Positions 56,330 to 64,000 of a stretch of 64,000 nt of DNA are shown here, piece by piece. The position numbers and the translations under genes were made by a program. The stretch spans positions 2,334,653 to 2,398,652 of the forward strand of contig NW_024468915.1 in the NCBI RefSeq assembly GCF_011745365.1, read 5' to 3'. This stretch comes from Cryphonectria parasitica EP155. Lineage: Eukaryota; Ascomycota; Sordariomycetes; Diaporthales; Cryphonectriaceae. The stretch's first letter is position 1, and each line of letters opens with the position of its first letter. Below the pieces are notes generated by a model that worked only from the letters and a program-made list of their open reading frames with translations, did no database searches and was not told the origin of the DNA.

Positions 56330-59184
56330 TATGGCTGGATATACACCAATGAAATGCGGCGTCTTCTTTTCTTTCCCCCTTCTTTCTCTTTTCCTTGCTC
56401 TTGCTTTCTATACTAACCTCAAATCTCAAAGTGAGTGTGAAAGTTTATTAAAAAAAAAAAAGAAAGAAGAACTACGATGACGATTTCAATACACCACAAT
56501 ACTATTATTGACAGGGTGAAAAGAGTCCCAGGGCCACATATAATAATGCCTCAAGGGGGATTGTTCGCGATAACGTAATCCAAGTTTCCACTGTTAGCCT
56601 CCAGTAACATTTGTAGCAGGCTCAATACTCTTGTTACCTGCTATAGTAATGAGTAGCGGCTTCTGTCCAGCACAAAACACGGTGAGTGATTGACTCAAGT
56701 AGCTTGGCACAGACTAAGCCCAAGGACTCACTCATCGTCCCTAGTTGTGCTGATTAAGTAATCCATACCTGTTTTACCTGAGGAACTGAGCTGAACCACA
56801 CTCTTTTTGGGAACTCAACTGATCATATCATTGGTCGCCTGCAGACAATGATATGTGAACAGTTTCCACATGATGCCGAACAGCATGCCTCCTCACGTAA
56901 TATGAATGGCAGATGTTATTTGTGTACAGGCGTGGACAAGGGAAGGGCATTGGTAATTTACCCTTGACAAACTGGGCAAAGGTGGTAGCACAGGAGGATG
57001 CCAAAGCTCTCCTCCAACTCGGCCTGGGCGTGCCGAGTCAGCAGAGCGTATTGCAGACTGAAAAAGGGTGACTTGGGTGTAAGACCAATGTGACGGTGCT
57101 ACCAGGAGCGTAGGAGGTGGCAAGGAAAGAAGTAGAGTGAGAACAGAGGAGAGACAGAAAAGGGGAGGAAAAAAAGAAGAAGAAAAAGAACCAGAAGAAA
57201 GCCAGAGAAAAGAGAAAAATCCAAGCAGGCAATAGAGACACGACACAACCAAGGAGTTCGACGCGTTGAAATTTCAGCTTGATGAGAGCATTCCAAGCAG
57301 ACGCGGTCTGCGACAAGACTGTGCCTGCTGCCTGGCATGCGCGGAAGGATCATGAGCGAGGGATGAAAAGTTACCCAGATGGATCAAGATTTGCGTGTTG
57401 CTATGTATATAGAGACCACAGCATCCTTGTGTGCCTGTAAGCGCTGTGATCAATGAATACGGAGTTCTAGGATCCGTAAATTGTAACCGCTGTTGTGTTG
57501 GGCTCATCCACGTGGGGGAGCGAGGGGAAAAAAAAGTAGAAGAAAAGAGAGTTAATTTGTAACCTTTTTGCATGCTGCAAATTCTGTACACTCACCTCCA
57601 AACTTTAGGTAAAACACTACCAACCGCCTGGCACACAGCACCTCGGAACAGACAGACAGAACAGGGCTCAGCAACTCACGCACAGCAGGCAGACGCTAGA
57701 ATACGGTAGCGACTGTGCTATAGTACCTGTAGTGCCCTGTACATAGTAATGCCAAGTCGCTACTTGATGCATGCGTACTACCTTCTTCTAGCACCTGCCC
57801 AGCCCCTACAGGGTCCAATCACGATCGACCCGTGCCGTCCGATCCTTGCAAGTAGGGGCAGAAAGATTGCGTCAGCAGGCCAGCCCTTCATTCCCGCCCC
57901 CTCCTCTCTCCCTCTTTCCACCACCCCAAACCAGTACCGGCGCGAGCGGAGTACAGGACCATCCAGGGTCACCCAGGGCCCCCCCCCCCATCCACCGTCA
58001 GGTGCCCAGGTGCCCATGCTCCACTATAGGCCATGCCTCGCCTAGAGCATGATGGGGGGCCAGGGGGGGGTCACTCAGTCATCACCTGGTGCAGCTCTGG
58101 ATGCCAATGCCCCATCAGTGACAATTTCCCGGGCCTGCCTGCAAGGTTTCTCCAGGCATGAGAGCGAGAAAGAGCAGCCATCGACTCTCTTTTCCTCTTC
58201 CTCCCTTCCTCTGCCCTACCAATAGATGATCACCTGTCACTGTTACCCTCCCTCCTCTCTCCACTCGTCACGATCGCCGTCTCTTCCTCGACACGATCCA
58301 TTCTCATCCACACCTCCACCACCAAGTACGGCTGCAAAATAATAAGAAACGGCTGCACATAGAGGTACCGTCACGCTCGTTTAGGTGTGTGAAAAGATTG
58401 TCAAGACGGTCACGACAGGGACAAAGACGAGGACGAAGACGACAAGCAGCGACTGATTGATCGACCGACCGACCGTCTTTTTCGCGACGAGATCGACAAA
58501 GCACACACGCAAGCCTGTCTCGTGCCCCCCTCCTACTACCCGTACATTTGCATTGCGTACACACACAGTACATGCATTTCCCGGTCTTCGGTTCCCATCT
58601 CCACTCTATAGACTAGACTCTCTTCTTTACTCCCCCATCTGATCGATCCATTTCCGCCAAACTCGGCAACCTACATACACGCACGCACACACACGATACC
58701 CTCACCACCCTCCCACAACACAGGTCTCTCCTTGGCTCCATCCTCCTCCCCAGACGACCTACCACAACAAACCCGGCAGCCGGCAGCGGGAGCATCTTTG
58801 TATTACGACTCAAATCACAGCCGAAGTTCACTGGCCTCATCCTCCCTGGAGTCACTTATCACCCCTCGTCCGGAACGATCGATCGAAGCTAGCCGCAATT
58901 TCACAGCCCGAGTCCGACATCAAAATTATCGCGCAAAGACTCGTCCCTCTCACCACACTCCTTACATTCGCGCGACTCCTGTAAACGATACGTACATCGT
59001 CTGCGACCTGCCTCGAGGCTCACCTTGCCGTTCTGCTCCGAGCACTCGAGCACAGGCCTCTGCTCCCCTCCCCGCCTTGTTCGCCGCAATTGCCAAAGGC
59101 GTCAAGGCGATCCAAGTTGAGACGATTTGCAGTTTGAAAATAATTAGAATATCTACACAGTAGACGTCGCTGTCCGCATACAAG
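56330..59184. other. Divergent intergenic region without a recognised gene
   Basis: About 2.85 kb. It contains purine-rich tracts (57120-57210), C-rich runs near 57968-57990, and a long pyrimidine- and CA-rich leader-like stretch (58180-59160) preceding the next gene. A 143-codon frame (58732-59163) lies in that leader but shows no domain. No tRNA or transposon was recognised. Confidence 0.4.
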
Positions 59185-60003
59185 ATGGGTACGCTTTACC
59201 TTTTTCCCCCGGTGTTTCTTTAACCCCCCCCCCCCTTCCCTTGGCGCCTCTCTCCCTACTGACATTCTTTTTCCGCCACAGCGTCGACAACTATCGTGCC
59301 ATTTGCCAGTCTCCCCGCCTGTGCATCATCCTGCGGTCCTCTCTATGATGTCAATGGAGCCTGCGTGCCCCCTGTGGTTGCCTCCACCACCTCCGTTGTC
59401 TACGAGGAGTGTTTCTGCTCCGACGCCAGATTGACCGCCTTCTCTTCCACCACTGCTGGACCTTGCGACGATGCGTGTACGGCCGACCCAAGCGGCTTTG
59501 ACAGCATCACCAGCTGGTATCAGAGCATGTGCAAGAGCGTGCAGGCTCTAGAGGCTGACACTACCACGTCCTCGGCTGGGGCAACATCCACATCTTCTGC
59601 GAGCTCATCTAGTAGTTCCGGTGGCGGTGGCTGGTGAGTTGGCGCACCCTATCCTCTCTTGTTTCCTGTACCCTGCATTGAAGATTGAACTGACCCCCCG
59701 TCTTCGAATGATATCAGGCTATCCTCCCATTGGCAATGGGTGATTTTCATTGTCGTCATGGTCGTCGGCATTGCCGGTATCTGGACCGGCGCCGCTTTTT
59801 GGCGGCGCCACTACCTGCGCAAGAAGGATCGCCAGTATGCCCTGGGCAAGAACCTCGCTGCGCGCACAGGCTCAGGCCAGAATCCGTATGGCGCTGGCAC
59901 CCCCAACCGCTCGGGCTCGGTGCTTGCGTCTCGCCAAGGCGCTTTCATGCCGGACAACGAGAAGCCGCCCAAGAGGAAGTGGAATCTCTCAGGCAGGTCA
60001 TAA
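59185..60003 (+). CDS. CFEM-like single-span membrane protein
   Basis: Three exons, 59185-59188 (ATGG only), 59282-59633 and 59718-60003, give 213 residues. Residues 8-85 hold eight Cys in a CFEM-like pattern: LPACASSC, then GAC, EECFC, GPC, DAC and finally MC, with the LPxCAxxC opening typical of CFEM. A Ser/Thr-rich stalk (about 93-115) follows, then one membrane span near residues 122-146. The cytosolic tail has Arg, Lys and Gly plus NPYG and SGSVLASRQGAF segments. No signal peptide precedes the Cys domain, so either the protein inserts N-out without one or an upstream coding exon is missed. Exon 2 alone would stop at 59637, just past the donor. Role unknown, possibly cell-surface binding or sensing. 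Confidence 0.75.
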
Positions 60004-61029
60004 TAACCAAGCATGCTCAGAGAGAACCACGAGGAAAGAAGAACACAACAAAAAGAACAAAACCCACGGAGAAAAAAAACATAATATTCTTAATGAACAC
60101 GGAGCGAATCGGGCCTATGGCACATGGCTGGAGTATGAGGAATCCTTCATTTTTCTGTTGGATGAACCAGAAGGCGAAGCCAGCATCAAACAGATATTTA
60201 CGAAGACGACGGGATTTCAAAGGCGGCTAAAAGAAAAATTCGAGCAGGCTGTGGCGTTGTGAAGTACTACTATCTCGGCTTCTCTGTGTGGCGTCTGCTG
60301 GTTTTTTTGCTGTTTTTATTGCTTCGTTTCTTTTTGGGTATGGATTGGGAGGGAATGGGAGGGGAATTGAAACTCTGCGAGAGAATCAGGGCGGTTCCAG
60401 AGAGCAGAAAGAGGTCCAAGGCCGTGGCGGCTCTTTTTTGGCATATACAGATCGGCATGTGCTCCTCTGGGTCAGAAGAGCTTTCTCCGATCTGTATTCT
60501 TTCAAATTTCCTCACGTCTTTTTCTTCTTGATCCGTTTTCCTAAGCTACTACTACTATTTAGCATTCCGTTGCATGGGCCGGGGCCGGGCTGACTTGTTG
60601 TTCTGCTCTTGTTGGAACCAAAATAAGAAAACGAAAATAAATATCCTTGTTCTGTATCAACGATCACATCAAAAGACGACAAGACTGCATGACGAATCAC
60701 TTTTGACTTGATTCGTGATCCAGATATTCTCATTCATCACTGATTTGTAGGCACAATGTTTGTATGCAACTTCTAGGTTTCGCCGAATCTACGCATCCGA
60801 TTTTTGTGTGTATGTGTGCTCCCCCCCCCCCCCTTTTCCCTATTTTTCTTTCTTCGAATCTCTCCCCAATACTCGTCACCCAGTCCTCCGAGGAAAGAGA
60901 GTAAGAAGAATAATCGTATTATATGCATGTCTTTTTTTTCTTCTTTCTTTAATGCCCGTTTGCAGCAAAGAACGCCCCACGAGATGCAGTGCAAAACATC
61001 ACAACAGCCCTGTTTCTTCATGCTGCCTC
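60004..61029. other. Intergenic region between converging genes
   Basis: About 1 kb. It has a T-rich stretch, a C14 run at 60820-60833 and AT-rich 3' untranslated-like sequence. An open frame continuing to 60262 has no domain. No gene is seen. Confidence 0.4.
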
Positions 61030-64000
61030 TTAAGCCTGGTATTCTGCAGCGTCCATGTAGAGATCGATCAGACAACTAGCTGACCATGCTTGTGTAGGGC
61101 ACTGTAGAAGAGAGCGAATAGCGTTAGTAATTAATGAACCTGTGGATGGAAAGAAGAGTCACTGCCAGGGACTTTGGATTCTCAACCTACCGAATCACCG
61201 CAGAAAGCACCGTCTTTTTGCGTCAGCTCTGCCAGTCCCGCCCAGGGAGATTCCCTGATCATGTTCTTGCACGCCATCAGCCTCTTGGTGACTTGCTGGA
61301 AAGCCTCCGTGCGGCCCTCCCTGTCGCTGGGGTCGCGTCTCGCCAGGTCGAACTTGAGCAGCGCACGCAGGAAGAAGCCCGTGGGCCAAAGCCACTCCGG
61401 TCCCTGGTGGTAGTTCCTGCCCTTGGAGGTGGCGAAGTCTTCGCTGTCCTCCGAGTTGATGTAGTACGGCCTATAGTTGAGATCGGCCGGGTCGAGCGTT
61501 GCCATGCCTGTCGGGCCGCGAAGGACCTTATCAGTCAGGATGAGGGCGTCGATGGCATGCTGCATATCGAACAGGCTCGGAGCCACAGTCATGCTGATAG
61601 GGAAGTTGGCCCGGAGCTGGTAGTCCTCGTATTCCTTGCCGGACCTATACAGGTCCTTGTAGATGCCGCGCCTGTTGACGATGCTGGAGTTGACGTCGTA
61701 ATCCTTGTCGGCTTCTGCAGATAGGGGAACGTAGTAACAGCGCTCAAAGTTGGCCTTGATCAGGTCCGCCCACTCCTTAAAGCTGATGGTGGACTTATCC
61801 GCTTTGGTCACGCTGCTGTACTTGAATTTGCCATAGCTGGAGAGCTCCTGCACCCAGTTGAGCGTGCTGTATAGAAGGCCGGTGATCTCCACGGCAGCTC
61901 CGTCACGGGGCGTGCCTGGGATGCCCTTGGACCCTGCGCGCTCGCTCTCGCCCATCTTGTCCATCCAGGTCCCGCAGTTGAACTGGTTGCCACCAAACAC
62001 GAAGCCGTTGGTCCAGTCCACATGGATCTCGATGTTGAAGCCCTCGTCTCTCATCTGTGAGTCAATCTGCGGGCCAGCGTTGGCCTCACGGAACGACATG
62101 CCCTCCGCATGACGCTGTAGGGCCTCTTGGATCACATCCTCGATTGTGCTCTCCGTCGAGTAGGCCCGCGGGTCCTCAGTGTCAAACCAGGTGTCGTCAT
62201 AAGGCAGGAAACGCCTCTTGGTCTTCTCCTGCAGAATGTCCAGCCCATCGGGTGCCAGCTTGGTGTAATCCTGTATGCACTGCAGGAAGAACCAGATGGA
62301 GTCGCGGGCGTTGTAGCGAGGCGTGTTGCCAGAAGCGAGGAGGTTGGGGATCATGCCGTGCTTCAGGACGCTCGCGAACGCCTTGATGTGTTCCTTGGCC
62401 TCTTCGAACCGCCCGGTCCCGAGAAGAAGACCGCGCAGGGAGATGAAGACGTCACGACCCCAGCAGCGAGCCCATTCCACGGCAAAGTGAGGCAGACCGG
62501 CAGCCAGAGAGGGGACAAGGGTCTTGGGATACAGTGAGCCCGACTTGACCACGCCCTGCTCCTGCACGCTGACCATGGCAAGGCTCTGCAAGAACCACTG
62601 GCCCTTCTGCACGTTCTCGTTCATCAACGAGATGCCGCGCTCCCAGGCCGCCATGTACGCGGCACGCATGACCAGGCCGAAGTAGCGAGGCAGAAGGAAG
62701 CTGGGAATCTTTCGAACAGCGTCAAAGCGCTTTTTCAACCACAGGGTCGGTTTTGCGATGCGGAAGTAGAGTTCGCCCTCCGAGGCTCGCTCAAGACGGC
62801 CAATAATGTAATCCAGAGCCCATTGGCCATCACGAAGGTTCTGGCAGAGAGGATGAGCGAGGTTGTTGTCTCTTATCACATCTTTCAAGATACTCCACCA
62901 GCCCTGCAGGCCGGCGTAGACAAGCTTTCCGTAGCCGGGAATGTCGTAGACGCCGTCGCGCCCGGCACTGCTGTCGCGCTCTTCGGCCTCACAGCGGTAG
63001 AGAAGGAAGTTCAGGTCGATAAGGTCCAGCTCTGCGAATGCTTCCTTTGCCCCTGAGGTGACAAAGGTATCAAGACCGGACGAGTGCTCGGCAGCAGGGA
63101 TCCAGGTCTCGAAAAGGGCGATACTGCCCGGCGGGAACTTATCACGGACAGTGATGGTGGTATCTGCCCCCTTGACATCGATCCGGACGCCGGGCAGATC
63201 GATGACGCGGCTCGGCAGTCCTCGCAGCGCGCTCTTGTCCTCCAACACCTCCTTCTTGGTCTCCTCACGGGTGTCTACCTCGAGCATCCAGCTTCCCAGG
63301 TGTCGGACCTTGGTGCCGGTGAGGTGGACAGGGTTGAAGGCACCGTTGCCGTTGCCGTATCCTGGGAAGGCGGTGTGGGCGATGAGGAAGTATCCCTTAC
63401 GGGACTCGGGATGCACCCTGTGAACCGTGATGTACTGGTCCTCGTGGTGGATGTGAGTCTCGTCGTAGCCGTCTTTGCCCATCAGCGTGTGGATTTGGTT
63501 CAGGAGTTTCTTGACGCCGCCGATGCCGTTCTTCCCACCACCTGTCTCGACCTTCTTGCCGTTGGAGGACTCGGACGTGTACAGCCTGGTCTCGCCTACC
63601 AGATCAATAAGCTTCGGGTATATCTCGTCGTAACCCATGACACTGCCAGTGGCGCTGGCACACATGTTGACCAGTGCTGCATTTGGGAGCGTGTCGCGAG
63701 CGTCCCGCTTTTGTGCAGGTGTCTCATTGTCGTGTGTGCAGTCCATGAACAGGGCCTGGACGGGCACGGGCTTGATCCGGCGGACAACCTCCCTCTTCAT
63801 AGACTCGTCACCATTTTGGGCTGATGAGCCATTCTGGCCTGTTGGCGACATTGGTGGCGACGTGGGACTTCTGGCGCTGTTCCTGGAGACTTCGTCCACC
63901 TCGAAGCTCCCGATGGGACGGCCGCCGTGGCGGTGCACCAGACGGCTGAGCTCGCCCGTGCTCCAGGCCTGCATGGCCTCACGAATGAGAGAGCTCAAGC
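61030..64000 (-). CDS. GDB1: Glycogen debranching enzyme, C-terminal part (5' end outside the window)
   Basis: Two exons visible, 64000-61191 (open at the window edge) and 61101-61030, joined over an 89-bp intron. This covers the last 960 or so residues of an enzyme that is normally about 1,500 residues. The N-terminal 4-alpha-glucanotransferase (GH13-like) domain lies mostly outside. Visible here is the central region, followed by the amylo-alpha-1,6-glucosidase (GH133-like) domain with NLRDGQWALDYIIGRL, RCWGRDVFISLRGLL, PRYNARDSIWFFLQ, GGNQFNCGTWMDK and the end block SPWAGLAELTQKDGAFCGDS-CPTQAWSAS. The last 23 residues come only from the small final exon; reading through the intron stops after GDSVG. 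The enzyme clears branch stubs from glycogen in the cytosol, with glycogen phosphorylase. An insertion of Ser/Pro/Thr near the window edge looks disordered. Confidence 0.95.

Noticed and set aside
58732..59163. 143-codon frame upstream of the CFEM-like gene
   Set aside because: Ser/Thr/Pro/Arg composition of a CT-rich leader; in-frame joining to the next exon is not supported.
61134..61724. 196-codon frame antisense to the debranching enzyme
   Set aside because: Lies over conserved catalytic sequence of GDB1 and has no family resemblance.

Overview
The window is nuclear DNA of a filamentous ascomycete (Pezizomycotina, most likely Sordariomycetes). The signs are short GT-AG introns of about 55-115 bp, intron-rich genes separated by long non-coding spacers, and fungus-specific families: PAM17, SLX9, CFEM/PTH11-type receptor, AA9 lytic polysaccharide monooxygenase and swollenin. 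The swollenin closely resembles the Trichoderma SWO1 layout as I remember it, which points to a plant-biomass degrader. I see no rRNA, tRNA, CRISPR array or intact transposon.

Layout. 0.4-2.1 kb (-): an APC-family amine/choline/GABA permease. 5.7-9.1 kb (+): a large disordered, probably nuclear protein of unknown function. 11.4-13.0 kb (+): a NEDP1/SENP8-like deneddylase. 14.1-14.9 kb (-): ribosome biogenesis protein SLX9. 15.4-17.2 kb (+): UBA4/MOCS3, which activates URM1 and MOCS2A. 17.6-18.6 kb (-): PAM17 of the mitochondrial import motor. 19.5-21.5 kb (+): a chromodomain protein. 22.7-24.2 kb (-): an RRM-like protein. 27.8-28.7 kb (+): a Ser/Thr-rich single-span membrane protein. 30.5-32.0 kb (+): an unknown protein. 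35.2-36.8 kb (-): an S33 alpha/beta hydrolase. 41.1-43.0 kb (+): an unknown Cys-cluster protein with an internal duplication. 43.8-45.8 kb (+): swollenin. 45.9-48.7 kb (-): a STAND-like N-terminal domain joined to a beta-propeller. 50.3-51.5 kb (+): an AA9 monooxygenase. 52.3-53.8 kb (+): a CFEM seven-helix receptor. 54.3-56.3 kb (-): a GH13 intracellular-type alpha-amylase. 59.2-60.0 kb (+): a CFEM-like single-span membrane protein. 61.0-64.0 kb (-): the C-terminal part of glycogen debranching enzyme, cut by the window edge.

Themes. The left part is mostly housekeeping, with two ubiquitin-like-modifier enzymes (a deneddylase and UBA4) less than 2.5 kb apart. The right part is an accessory, surface and carbohydrate region: swollenin and AA9 monooxygenase both act on crystalline cellulose and lie within 8 kb, two CFEM proteins lie within 8 kb, and two alpha-glucan/glycogen enzymes lie within 10 kb. 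Several genes have microexons (15, 20, 21 and 24 bp) or a first coding exon reduced to the start codon. These were resolved by hand from splice sites plus reading-frame and family continuity. No splicing has been tested here, and all exon boundaries are predictions.
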